Assembly (NCBI GenBank): GCA_011033025.1
Contig: WFMF01000003.1
Location: 620,001 to 684,000, forward strand
Source: Beroe forskalii
Lineage: Eukaryota > Ctenophora > Nuda > Beroida > Beroidae
Direction: 5' to 3'
Length of the DNA stretch: 64,000 nt
Shown: in pieces, positions 35,101 to 47,100 of the stretch
Layout of the letters: every line of letters begins with the position of its first letter
Numbering within the stretch: the stretch's first letter is position 1
Notes under the pieces: model-generated
What the model saw: the letters and a program-made list of their open reading frames with translations, nothing else
What the model was told of the DNA's origin: nothing
The model's database searches: none
Program-made: the position numbers and the translations under genes

Positions 35101-37400
35101 ATGGAGAGAAAAGTCCGTATTGATTGTAGATCTTACCTTTAAAGGAGATAACTTGAGTGACTTGATGGAGAGAAAGTCCGTATTGTTGATGTAGATCTTA
35201 CCTTTAAAGGAGATAACTTGAGTGACTTGATGGAGAGAAAGTCCGTATTGTTGATGTAGATCTTACCTTTAAAGGAGATAACTTGAGTGACTTGATGGAG
35301 AGAAAGTCCGTATTGTTGATGTAGATCTTACCTTTAAAGGAGATAACTTGAGTGACTTGATGGAGAGAAAGTCCGTATTGTTGATGTAGATCTTACCTTT
35401 AAAGGAGATAACTTGAGTGACTTGATGGAGAGAAAGTCCGTATTGTTGATGTAGATCTTACCTTTAAAGGAGATAACTTGAGTGACTTGATGGAGAGAAA
35501 GTCCGTATTGTTGATGTAGATCTTACCTTTAAAGGAGATAACTTGAGTGACTTGATGGAGAGAAAGTCCGTATTGTTGATGTAGATCTTACCTTTAAAGG
35601 AGATAACTTGAGTGACTTGATGGAGAGAAAGTCCGTATTGTTGATGTAGATCTTACCTTTAAAGGAGATAACTTGAGTGACTTGATGGAGAGAAAGTCCG
35701 TATTGTTGATGTAGATCTTACCTTTAAAGGAGATAACTTGAGTGACTTGATGGAGAAAATTGTTGATGTAGATCTTACCTTTAAAGGAGATAACTTGAGT
35801 GACTTGATGGAGAGAAAGTCCGTATTGTTGATGTAGATCTTACCTTTAAAGGAGATAACTTGAGTGACTTGATGGAGAGAAAGTCCGTATTGTTGATGTA
35901 GATCTTACCTTTAAAGGAGATAACTTGAGTGACTTGATGGAGAGAAAGTCCGTATTGTTGATGTAGATCTAACCTTTAAAGGAGATAACTTGAGTGACTT
36001 GATGGAGAGAAAGTCCGTATTGTTGATGTAGATCTTACCTTTAAAGGAGATAACTTGAGTGACTTGATGGAGAGAAAGTCCGTATTGTTGATGTAGATCT
36101 AACCTTTAAAGGAGATAACTTGAGTGACTTGATGGAGAGAAAGTCCGTATTGTTGATGTAGATCTTACCTTTTAAAGGAGATAACTTGAGTGACTTGATG
36201 GAGAGAAAGTCCGTATTGTTGATGTAGATCTTACCTTTAAAGGAGATAACTTGAGTGACTTGATGGAGAGAAAGTCCGTATTGTTGATGTAGATCTTACC
36301 TTTAAAGGAGATAACTTGAGTGACTTGATGGAGAGAAAGTCCGTATTGTTGATGTAGATCTTACCTTTAAAGGAGATAACTTGAGTGACTTGATGGAGAG
36401 AAAGTCCGTATTGTTGATGTAGATCTTACCTTTAAAGGAGATAACTTGAGTGACTTGATGGAGAGAAAGTCCGTATTGTTGATGTAGATCTTACCTTTAA
36501 AGGAGATAACTTGAGTGACTTGATGGAGAGAAAGTCCGTATTGTTGATGTAGATCTTACCTTTAAAGGAGATAACTTGAGTGACTTGATGGAGAGAAAGT
36601 CCGTATTGTTGATGTAGATCTTACCTTTAAAGGAGATAACTTGAGTGACTTGATGGAGAGAAAGTCCGTATTGTTGATGTAGATCTTACCTTTAAAGGAG
36701 ATAACTTGAGTGACTTGATGGAGAGAAAGTCCGTATTGTTGATGTAGATCTTACCTTTAAAGGAGATAACTTGAGTGACTTGATGGAGAGAAAGTCCGTA
36801 TTGTTGATGTAGATCTTACCTTTAAAGGAGATAACTTGAGTGACTTGATGGAGAGAAAGTCCGTATTGTTGATGTAGATCTTACCTTTAAAGGAGATAAC
36901 TTGAGTGACTTGATGGAGAGAAAGTCCGTATTGTTGATGTAGATCTTACCTTTAAAGGAGATAACTTGAGTGACTTGATGGAGAGAAAGTCCGTATTGTT
37001 GATGTAGATCTTACCTTTAAAGGAGATAACTTGAGTGACTTGATGGAGAGAAAGTCCGTATTGTTGATGTAGATCTAACCTTTAAAGGAGATAACTTGAG
37101 TGACTTGATGGAGAGAAAGTCCGTATTGTTGATGTAGATCTTACCTTTAAAGGAGATAACTTGAGTGACTTGATGGAGAGAAAGTCCGTATTGTTGATGT
37201 AGATCTTACCTTTAAAGGAGATAACTTGAGTGACTTGATGGAGAGAAAGTCCGTATTGTTGATGTAGATCTTACCTTTAAAGGAGATAACTTGAGTGACT
37301 TGATGGAGAGAAAGTCCGTATTGTTGATGTAGATTTTACCTTTAAAGGAGATAACTTGAGTGACTTGATGGAGAGAAAGTCCGTATTGTTGATGTAGATC
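32105..37400 (-). repeat. 65-bp minisatellite made of exon 8 sequence, ~80 copies
   Basis: On the minus strand the unit runs from AAGATCTACATCAACAATAC through CTCAAGTTATCTCCTTTAAAG to GT. The first part lies wholly within BLTP2 exon 8, so the unit is tandemly duplicated coding sequence. Each junction AAAG|GTAAGATC forms a 5' splice site out of the repeat joint. Copies are nearly identical over 5.3 kb, with a few short deletions between 34,250 and 35,130. The copy next to the exon has GTAAAA, the others GTAAGA. Confidence 0.95.
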
Positions 37401-40400
37401 TTGGCGTTGTTCACTGACATGTTCTCCACAATTCCTTTGCCGGAACTGTCTAAAGCCCCTTCCTCCGTCAAACTCTCTATCTTAAAACTCATGTTCCTGG
37501 CGAATTGTTTTAGCTTTTTAGAAACGTAAGGCCGTGGACTGAAAGTCCCAACTCCTTATAATCCACTTGTCATTACATGACAGTCCAATTGACATCACCA
37601 TCAGTTTTTTGCATGTAAACTGTCCATTTTCTATTTATGCGTTGATACTACAAACAGGAACTAGCGGAATCAAGCCGAAATAAGCCGAAACAAGCGAAAC
37701 AACCCGAAACCAACCCCAACCCTAACCATAACCCGGGTTGGGTCGCTGGGTTCGGGTTGTTTTGCTTGTCTCAGCTAGTACCTGCTTGTAGTATTGACGC
37801 CTGTTTATGAGTTTATGATACAATCACAAAACCCTGATAGCCTGACTTCATTATTTTGAAATTATCAAAGTCCAACAATAATCGTTCAGCACCAATAAAA
37901 TGCACAGATGCAGTATCATGAACACTGACCTAGTCTCTTCAACATCTGAGATGCTACAAGACACGTTCTGTATCCTGAAGCTGTGATCTTTAGGTATGAC
38001 CGGGAAGATCTTCAATAACTTGGCAAAGAGCGGGTCCTTCTGTTTTGTGACTGATTCTAAGGGAGGGTGAGTGATCAAATTAGCAAAACTTCGGTTAATA
38101 GGATTTTAAGAGTTCACAAACCAAGTCTAAAACGTGCATCTATGTATCTATTAAATTATTATAAAAGAATAATGACTTAATTAATTCATACAGAGGGAAA
38201 GTGACGAGATGAGGTCTATTAAATGCAACCCATCATCCTTATATCAAGTAAAAGATAATTCAGAGACACTGAAGATACACAACAATGGCATGGTTATGAG
38301 CTAGACATTTGGCAGATACCTGCCAATTCAATAGGTACCTATTGAATTGGCAGGTACCTATTGAATTGGCAGGTGCCTATTGAGTTGGCAGGTACCTATT
38401 GAATTGGCAGGTACCTATTGAATTGGCAGGTACCTATTGAATTGGCAGGTACCTATTGAATTGGCAGGTACCTATTGAATTGGCAGGTACCTATTGAATT
38501 GGCAGGTACCTATTGAATTGGCAGGTACCTATTGAATTGGCAGGTACCTATTGAATTGGCAGGTACCTATTGAATTGGCAGGTACCTATTGAACTGGCAG
38601 GTGAATTGGCAGGAATTGGCAGGTACCTATTGAATTGGCAGGTACCTATTGAATTGGCAGGTACCTATTGAATTGGCAGGTACCTATTGAATTGGCAGGT
38701 ACCTATTGAATTGGCAGGTACCTATTGAATTGGCAGGTACCTATTGAATTGGCAGGTACCTATTGAATTGGCAGGTACCTATTGAATTGGCAGGTACCTA
38801 TTGAATTGGCAGGTACCTATTGAATTGGCAGGTACCTATTGAATTGGCAGGTACCTATTGAATTGGCAGGTACCTATTGAATTGGCAGGTACCTATTGAA
38901 TTGGCAGGTACCTATTGAATTGGCAGGTACCTATTGAATTGGCAGGTACCTATTGAATTGGCAGGTATCTATTGAATTGGCAGGTACCTATTGAATTGGC
39001 AGGTACCTATTGAATTGGCAGGTACCTATTGAATTGGCAGGTACCTATTGAATTGGCAGGTACCTATTGAATTGGCAGGTACCTATTGAATTGGCAGGTA
39101 CCTATTGAAGTGGCAGATACCTATTGAATTGGCAGGTGCCTATTGAATTGGCAGGTACCTATTGAATTGGCAGGTACCTATTGAATTGGCAGGTACCTAT
39201 TGAATTGGCAGGTACCTATTGAATTGGCAGGTACCTATTGAGTTAGAGGGTGGAGTGGTGGTTTTCATGTGAGAAATAACATCCAGCAATCCCTCGTAAA
39301 CCATTACTGACAGCATGTCCCCTGATACTTTCACTGTTTCGATCTGAATCCAATTAGTAAGGTAGTCTTGTCAAGAAGTCAAATCGATCTCGTCAAAAAT
39401 TCAATGTACTCTCATCACTCTCATCACTAAAAAATGAAAGTACTCTCACTAAAAAGTCAAATTACTCTCGCCAAATAGTCAGAGTACTCTCCTCAAAAAT
39501 TAAATGCTATTCACGAAATCAATATCAAAGACAGTATCGTGCCTTTTCAATTGCTAACAATAAATCCGCTATCTATTGAAGTATTTATCAGATATCAAGT
39601 GTATGACGTAAGTCTTACAGTTTCGAAGTGATACGAAAGGAGAAGGTCTATCTTGACTCCCATGGAGGTGTTAAGGTAGATTGTCTTGTCGTCCTTAACC
39701 TTCAATTCTATGTGATCCAATGCGAAGTGGGAGGATACAAAGCTGAAAGAGTGTCAGGGGATACAAAGCTGAAAGAGTGTCAGGGGATACACAGCTGAAA
39801 GAGTGTTAGGGGATACAAAGCTTAAAGAGTGTCAGGGGATACAAAGCTGAAAGAGTGTCAGGGGATACAAAGCTGAAAGAGTGTCAGGGGATACAAAGCT
39901 GAAAGAGTGTAAGGGGAAACAAAGCTGAAAGAGTGTCAGGGGATACAAAGCTGAAAGAGTGTCAGGGGATACAAAGCTGAAAGAGTGTAAGGGGAAACAA
40001 AGCTGAAAGAGTGTCAGGGGATACAAAGCTGAAAGAGTGTCAGGGGATACAAAGCTGAAAGAGTGTCAGGGGATACAAAGCTGAAAGAGTGTAAGGGAAA
40101 CAAAGCTGAAAGAGTGTAAGGGGATACAAAGCTGAAAGAGTGTCAGGGGATACAAAGCTGAAAGAGTGTAAGGGGAAACAAAGCTGAAAAGAGTGTCAGG
40201 GGATACAAAGCTGAAAGAGTGTCAGGGGATACAAAGCTGAAAGAGTGTAAGGGGAAACAAAGCTGAAAGAGTGTCAGGGGATACAAAGCTGAAAGAGTGT
40301 CAGGGGATACAAAGCTGAAAGAGTGTCAATCATTTGAAGAAACTTGATATTAAATTGTAATCTATAAAACACAGTACAAAGTTGCAGTGATTCGATCAAC

Positions 40401-42982
40401 TCATTTCTCTGTGTTATAAATGATGGAACTTCATTATATCGTAGCTACGGTAGGATACACAAACGGTTGGATATGAGATGTAATTGGTTAGAATTAAGTG
40501 AGATGGCAATCATTATCAACATTCAAAATGTTAATAACAAAGTAAGAAACCTATTAGACTCATCAGGGAATCATTATCACAACATTAACAATGTTAATAA
40601 CAAAGTAAGAAACCTATTGGTCTTATCAGGGAAGAACACCAGGTTAATCCCCGTAGACAAACACGTGTTAATGCTGATGTGATCTTGCTGAAGGAGCAGC
40701 CGTATGCTTTCCACTCGGAAATGCATCCTCTGAAAAGATATCTAACTGAAACGAGTATAGTGTATACTAGTATAGGAGTTATGAGATTTTTCTAAAATTA
40801 AACATCATGACGTATCGACGAAAGAAGGTTGTAACTTGTCAGTATATTTCTCATAAAGTTATTGATCATCCTCTATCTAAGCAACTATCAGTAATATGTT
40901 TTGTAATTCAAAATCAAATAGGTTTCGATGGTAAAACTACAGTTGTAAAGAGAACTACTTCTCCTTAGTTTCACCTTCGCATTGAATGTAGGCGTGTAAA
41001 CCTGAATTAAGTATAAGACCAGTGCAGGTAGTTTGAAGGGCTTCCTCTGATCCTCACTGATCTGAAGTCTCTTGGACTGCTTCCTCCTCGTGACAGTCTC
41101 CCAGAAGGCTGGCAACTTAACGTCCACTGCACCCACGAACACGCCGAATAACCGCCTTAAAACGGTGCAGGGTTAACACCTGGGCAGTATCCAAGAGACT
41201 AAGACACATTGTCCCACGTAGTAAGAAGGGGGGCACATTGTCCCATGTAACACTGAGGAGGACACATTGTCCAACTTAGTGCTAACTGGGAGAAATTGTT
41301 CCACATAGCACTAAGTGGGACACATTTTCCCACGTAATACTAAGTGGGACACATTGTCCCACGTAATACTAAGTGGGACACATTGTCCCACTTAGTAAAA
41401 AGGGGGACACATTGTCCAACTTAGTGCTAACTGGGACACATTGTCCAACATAGTACTAAGGGGGACACGCTAACTTTGGGCTAGAAAAGAGGCGTGATAC
41501 GAGTGAGATATGGCGTATGACTAACTTTGGGTTGGAAAAGAGGCGTGACACGAGTGAGACATGACGTATAACTAACTTTGGGTTAGAAAAGAGGCGTGAT
41601 ACGACTATACGAGTGAGACATTTCGTATAACGAATTAACTTTGGGTTAGAAAAGAGGCGTGATACGATTACGAGTGAGCAATGTCGTATAACTAACTTTG
41701 GGTTAGAAAAGAGGCGTGATACGAGTGAGATATGACGTATGACTAACTTTGGGTTAGAAAAGAGGCGGGATACGAGTGAGCAATGTCGCATGACTAACTT
41801 TGGGTTAGAAAAGAGGCGTGATACGAGTGAGACATGTCGTATAACTAACTTTGGGTTAGAAAAGAGGCGTGATACGAGTGAGATATGACGTATGACTAAC
41901 CTTGGGTTAGAAAAGAGGCGCGATACGAGTGAGATGTGGCGTATGACTAACTTTGGGTTAGAAAAGAGGCGTGATGTGAGTGAGACATGTCGTATGACTA
42001 ACTTTGGGTTAGAAAAGAGGCGCGATACGAGTGAGATATGACGTATGACTAACTTTGGGTTAGAAAAGAGGCGTGATGTGAGTGAGACATGTCGTATGAC
42101 TAACTTTGGGTTAGAAAAGAGGCGCGATACGAGTGAGATGTGGCGTATAACTAACTTTGGGTTAGAAAAGAGGCGTGATGTGAGTGAGACATGTCGTATG
42201 ACTAACTTCGGGTTAGAAAAGAGGCGTGATACGAGTGAGATGTGGCGTATAACTAACTTCGGGTGAGGAAAGAGGCGTGATATGAGTGAGACATGTCGCA
42301 TGACTAACTTTGGGTTAGAAAAGAGGCGTGATACGAGTGAGACATGTCGTATCTTGAGGGAGAGGAGGCCGGGAGACTCCACTGCGATGTCGTGTACTCC
42401 CAGGAAGGTCACGTGACCTATGGTTATCTTGAGGCGGGTCATTCTGCTGAGGAACCAGCCGAGCACCACCGCTACTAACCTGCAGGGATCACATCATCGT
42501 ACCTTGCCAACACACACTCAGTCACTCAGTCACTAACTAACAGATGAAAATTATCAGAGGAACGCACCCTCCCAAAATCTAATTTCCATTTGTTTGGGAA
42601 AACTTGATGTACCTCTAGAAAATCAAAATGACTACCTAATTATCTGGATAATTTTTATACTTTTATAAAACTTTTGGGCAAGTATTTTTTTTCTCCGAAT
42701 AAGCAAAGCAATAACTTAAAAGGTGGAATCTCATTTGACCTTAATTATTGATTGGCCTTTGATTCAACCGAACCCACTCATTATAAACCGCCCTTTTTGA
42801 CCAGCCTTTTGGAAAATAATTTCTTTGTTATCTTATTAAATAAGAGCCAGTTAAACGAGGGGACTGCCAATATAAGCATGATAAGATGATAACAATATAA
42901 GATGATAACAATACCTTGAGAGACACGCGAGGGAGAGGATAGCCACAGCAAAGTGAAGGAGCATGGTCAGGTAGATACTCAT
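37340..42982 (-). CDS. BLTP2: BLTP2 (KIAA0100/hobbit) lipid-transfer protein, first 8 coding exons
   Basis: Exons in transcription order: 42,982-42,915, 42,479-42,309, 41,155-41,002, 40,729-40,614, 39,742-39,619, 39,343-39,235, 38,056-37,930 and 37,496-37,340. All phases join, giving 342 residues. The N-terminus is a membrane anchor (MSIYLTMLLHFAVAILSLAC), then LVAVVLGWFLSRMTRLKITI and GHVTFLGVHDIAVES, matching the start of BLTP2 where the anchor leads into the first chorein-type β strands. Exon 6 (IETVKVSGDMLSVMVYEGL) also fits. BLTP2 is an ER-anchored bridge-like protein that moves phospholipids at membrane contacts. The family is ~2,200 residues, so about 1,900 are missing here: exon 8 runs into the 65-bp array and no further exon was found. 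Arrays touch the ends of exons 2, 4, 5, 6 and 8. Confidence 0.8.
38319..39240 (-). repeat. 19-bp minisatellite spanning exon 6 donor, ~48 copies
   Basis: On the minus strand the unit is AATTCAATAG followed by GTACCTGCC. Exon 6 ends CTCAATAG|GTACCTGCC, so each unit repeats the exon end and 5' splice site. One copy is partly deleted near 38,605. The far end closes with an inverted unit, giving a perfect 36-bp palindrome at 38,319-38,354 (CCTGCCAATTCAATAGGT and its complement). Confidence 0.95.
39738..40328 (-). repeat. 26-bp minisatellite spanning exon 5 acceptor, ~22 copies
   Basis: On the minus strand the unit is CCCCTGACACTCTTTCAG followed by CTTTGTAT. The true exon 5 begins CTTTCAG|CTTTGTATCC at 39,742, so each unit carries a pyrimidine tract, the 3' splice site and the first exon bases. 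Variants with CCCCTTACACTC alternate with the main form. Confidence 0.95.
40510..40635 (-). repeat. Two-copy ~60-bp duplication over exon 4 donor
   Basis: TCCCTGATAAGACCAATAG|GT at the end of exon 4 and the next ~40 intron bases (TTTCTTACTTTGTTATTAAC) are duplicated once downstream, as TCCCTGATGAGTCTAATAG|GT. This may be an early stage of the arrays seen at other exons. Confidence 0.8.
41200..41465. repeat. ~29-bp repeat with GTGGGACA...TGTCCCAC palindromes
   Basis: About nine units of the type GGGACACATTGTCCCACGTA occupy BLTP2 intron 2 just after the 51-bp array. Each can form a small hairpin. This array ends ~45 bp before the exon 3 acceptor and does not include it. Confidence 0.85.
41465..42355 (-). 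repeat. 51-bp minisatellite spanning exon 2 donor, ~17 copies
   Basis: On the minus strand each unit reads CATGTCTCACTCGTATCACG, then CCTCTTTTCTAACCCAAA|GTTAGTCATA. The coding part gives RHVSLVSRLFSNPK, the end of exon 2. The unit is 17 codons long and stays open in the exon 2 frame through nearly the whole array, so splicing from a later copy would add multiples of 17 residues without a frameshift. Confidence 0.95.
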
Positions 42983-42999
42983 CACTGCAACAAGGTAAT

Positions 43000-43262
43000 A
43001 GTTCACTACTCAGTGAGTTGGGTCTCTAGTTCACTTCTCAGTTAGTTGAGTCTCTAGCTCACTTCTCACTCAGTTAGTTGGTTCTCACTGAGTTGAGTCT
43101 TTAGAGAACAGGAGGTGATAAGCACTCGATTCAGAGAGAAACAACACAAAATGTCAAATTCAAGGAAAGGGGGTATTCTTTGATAAGTTGGCAGTAGAGA
43201 AACAGCACAAGATGTTAAATCCACAAGATGTCAAATCCACAAGATGTCAAATCCACAAGATG
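43000..43262. repeat. Short repeats upstream of BLTP2
   Basis: Three units around GTTCACTTCTCAGTTAGTTG lie at 43,000-43,095, and about four 16-bp units AAATCCACAAGATGTC at 43,205-43,262. Both are in the probable 5' UTR or promoter of BLTP2. The remaining sequence to 44,060 has no gene that I can support. Confidence 0.7.
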
Positions 43263-44066
43263 TGATCCGGAGATCAGTAACAGAAAACCCTAGTGATCCT
43301 CGTATTATGTTGATCAGCACTGATCAGCACTGTTCATAGCCTCCTCCTCTTTAGAGTGAGCTGTGTTCAAAGCATGTGTAAACACAGGTTGTAAGGGATT
43401 CTTCTGATGAGTAGTTCATTACATGCATTCTAGAGTAACAGTAAATATGTTATGTAAGTACTGTGCAATATACAGAGGTTTTATTATTAGCAATACAAAT
43501 TCATACAGTAACAAGAAGTGCGCGTGTTTTCTCTAACCTTGGCGGGCACTTAAAATTTACTTCCTCAGTCCAACAAAGTTATTGCTAAGCAGTTCCTGAT
43601 CCATGGATATCCATGAAGTTACAATAAATTTTAGAAGTTTGAACGTGATTAAAATACGGACATGTCATGAGCATTTTTTGCCGCATGCACGCAAATTAAT
43701 TTAAGCTGATTGATCGAACCGACTCTTCAAAAGTTGTTAACCTAAAATAAAGGGACAAATCGTTCTAGATACTTAGATAAGAAGATAAGTAAAACTTTCT
43801 ATTTCCCGTCAGAGATTAGCGCCCTGGCTAGAGCGGGAGGAATGCATAAAAGACTACAGTAGCATAACAGTCAATAATTTAGAACATTTTACAAGTTTAG
43901 AAGTTTAGATATAGCACAATTATTTATCTCCTCATAGACTACGCTATTGTCTTGCGAAACAATCTATTCAATAATCAATAAGATCCTAACTGACACTTAA
44001 TTTCAAAATATAGACATAAAGTCAGCTTTATGTAGAACAAAAAAATCAATTAAAACGAGCTTCTCT

Positions 44067-44073
44067 TTTATTT
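44067..44073 (-). terminator. SLC36-type gene polyadenylation signal
   Basis: AAATAAA on the minus strand lies ~117 bp after the TGA stop. The next gene, BLTP2, starts 1.1 kb further on in the same direction. Confidence 0.6.
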
Positions 44074-44189
44074 TTAAAAACATCACAAAATCAGTCAGTT
44101 TGCCTTGCTCTCTTCAGGTCTTCCCTCCCATTCCTGTCCCTCCTAACTCCAACATACACCCAATGTACAATACTCCCTGAGAGACTGAA

Positions 44190-47100
44190 TCAGGAGAACA
44201 TCTCCACAAGTGTCACGTAAGTAGCTAGAACCCCGAATACGGAACCTCCTATTGCCAGCAGCCACATTCCAGCTTTCTGCCAAACACTCATCTGAAGAAA
44301 GAGACTTATAACCGCCCTGGCCAGGGCGGTATCTCATCTGCAGGGGAGAGAGACTTATATCCGCCCTGGCCAGGGCGGTATCTCATCTGCAGGGGGAGGG
44401 AGACTTATAACCACCCTGGCCAGGGCGGTATCTCATCTGCAGGGGAGAGAGACTTATAACCACCCTGGCCAGGGCGGTATCTCATCTGAAGGGAGAGAGA
44501 CTTATTGCCGCCCTGGCCAGGGCGGTATCTCATCTGCAGAGAGAGAGAGACTTATAACCACCCTGGCCAGGGCGGTATCTCATCTGCAGGGGAGAGAGAT
44601 TTATTCCCGCCCTGGGGCCAGCAGGGGAGAGGGACTTATCTCATCGGTATCATCTGCAGGGGGAGAGACTTATTACCGCCCTGGCCAGGGCGGTATCTCA
44701 TCTGCAGGGAGAGAGAGACTTACTGCCGCCCTGGCCAGGGCGGTATCTCATCTGCAGGGGGAGAGAGACTTACTGCCGCCCTGGCCAGGGCGGTATCTCA
44801 TCTGCAGGGGAGAGAGACTTATAACCGCCCTGGCCAGGGCGGTATCTCATCTGCAGGGGGAGAGAGACTTATTCCCGCCCTGGCCAGGGCGGTATCTCAT
44901 CTGAAGGGGGAGAGAGACTTACTGCCGCCCTGGCCAGGGCGGTATCTCATCTGCAGGGGGAGAGAGACTTATATCCGCCCTGGCCAGGGCGGTATCTCAT
45001 CTGCATTAATGTTTGTCTGATAATGCCCTGGCCAGGGCGGTATCTCATCTGCAGGGAGAGAGGGCTATTACCGCCCTGGCCAGGGCGGTATCTCATCTGC
45101 AGGGGAGAGATATAACCGCCCTGGCCAGGGCGGTATCTCATCTGCAGGGGAGAGAATGCCCTGGCCAGGGCGGTATCTCATCTGCAGGATTAGAACCGCC
45201 CTGCCAGGGCGGTATCTCACCTGCAGGGGGAGAGAGACTTATTCCCGCCCTGGCCAGGGCGGTATCTCATCTGCAGGGAGAGAGACTTATAACCGCCCTG
45301 GCCAGGGCGGTATCTCATCTGAAGGGAAAGAGAGACTTATATCCGCCCTGGCCAGGGCGGTATCTCATCTGAAGATAAGAGAGAGAGAGGCTTATAACCG
45401 CCCTGGCCAGGGCGGTATCTCATCTGCAGGGGAGAGAGACTTGTAACCGCCCTGGCCAGGGCGGTATCTCACCTGCAGGGGGAGAGAGACTTGTATTCCG
45501 CCCTGCCCTGGCAGGGGCGGTATCTCATCTGGGAAAGAGAGCTTAACCCGCCCTGGCCAGGGCGGTATCTCATCTGCAGGGAGAGAGACTTATTCCCGCC
45601 CTGGCCAGGGCGGTATCTCATCTGCAGGGGAGAGAGACTTATTGCCACCCTGGCCAGGGCGGTATCTCATCTGCAGGGGAGATAGACTTACTGCCGCCCT
45701 GGCCAGGGCGGTATCTCATCTGCAGGGGGAGAGAGACTTACTGCCACCCTGGCCAGGGCGGTATCTCATCTGCAGGGGGAGAGAGACTTATTCCCGCCCT
45801 GGCCAGGGCGGTATCTCATCTGCAGGGGGAGAGAGAGACTTATTACCGCCCTGGCCAGGGCGGTAACCCCCCGCGGTAATAAAGAGAGACTTACTGTTTC
45901 CCCGCCTGGCCAGGGCGGTAACCCCCCGCGGTACTGTTTACTACTTCAACTACAAACGAACCTATATTTTTTCGTCAGACAGTTTATATTATCTGAGATA
46001 TTTAACTTTCTACTGACAGTGGGGTGTTTTCTTTCTAGGGAACAGCATCTATTTGAATTTTTGAAGGTCAATTAAAAAGTTGTCAAGCTTTTAGTAAGTT
46101 AGTATAGTAGTATAGAAGTGCTTTGATAAAGTCGAAAAGGAATCCCGGTTGAGAGCATGATCTACTCAAGCTCCCAAGTACTCATTACAGTAAGCATAAT
46201 ACTATAATAGGACAATGTGCATTGGAATGTTTCCAGGAAAAATAAAGTTGACCGGGTTGAAACCCAAGCAAACAAAGAATTTAGCCCAAGAATCAGAAGG
46301 GTGGGGCGTGGGTTTCCAAGTTTCCAACTAACTTGGTGCTTGAAGCAGGCGAGATAGCAAGCCGTGGGGAATATGAATTGCATGAGGGTACCACTAAAAG
46401 CACCAGTCAGAGATACCATGTGTCCGAATGAGATACCAGACGCCTGAACAAAATGAGATGAAAGTTATTTATAAGAGATAATCGTGCCTCATTTCTAATT
46501 GATGTAAACTATACTATCGATTAAAAACCAATAATCGGGAACTAGAAAGATAACCAGGAACCAGAAAGCCAGAAGAATACTGCAACACGATATCCTGCAA
46601 CATGATACCATTACTTCACCACACTCTTCTTCCATATTGATAATAATGTATTCGACAAGAATAACTTGATGGGCTCATTTCCGAAGAAAGATTGGTTACA
46701 GTAAAATAATAAGTGAGCATGAAGTGCCGACTGATTATTTTCATTTGTATGGTGAGCCGTTAGGCGAACCACACGAAGTACTTTAACTTATTTTTATCGA
46801 CTCCATCCTCCCCCCATCAAATATATCTTCGTATCCTGATTGTCTGATTATGAATCCTGTTCAGTCTTGTTTGAAATAATCCGTGTGCTAATTGACCATT
46901 TACTAAAGCATGTTTATTATTGGGGCAAGTAATGAAGAAAGACTGTCCAATAAAAACCCTGATGATATATACTCACAGCAAGTACAAGTCCAAAGACTGT
47001 TACACCTGCACGTAGAATGTTCTGTTTCCAATGCAGGTTATCTTGGGATATCCTTCCAGGCTTGAACAACTCCTGGAATAATCTCTCAGTGTATCGAGTG

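Noticed and set aside
41456..42469. 337-codon minus-strand open frame of RHVSLVSRLFSNPK repeats
   Set aside because: It is BLTP2 exon 2 read through its donor into the 51-bp array. The consensus splice site at 42,309 and the phase match to exon 3 favour splicing at or within the array.
44505..45866. Several plus-strand frames of CRERETY/ARAVSHLQ repeats
   Set aside because: They are translations of the 50-bp palindromic array lying in intron 13 of a minus-strand gene, with no start context or homology.
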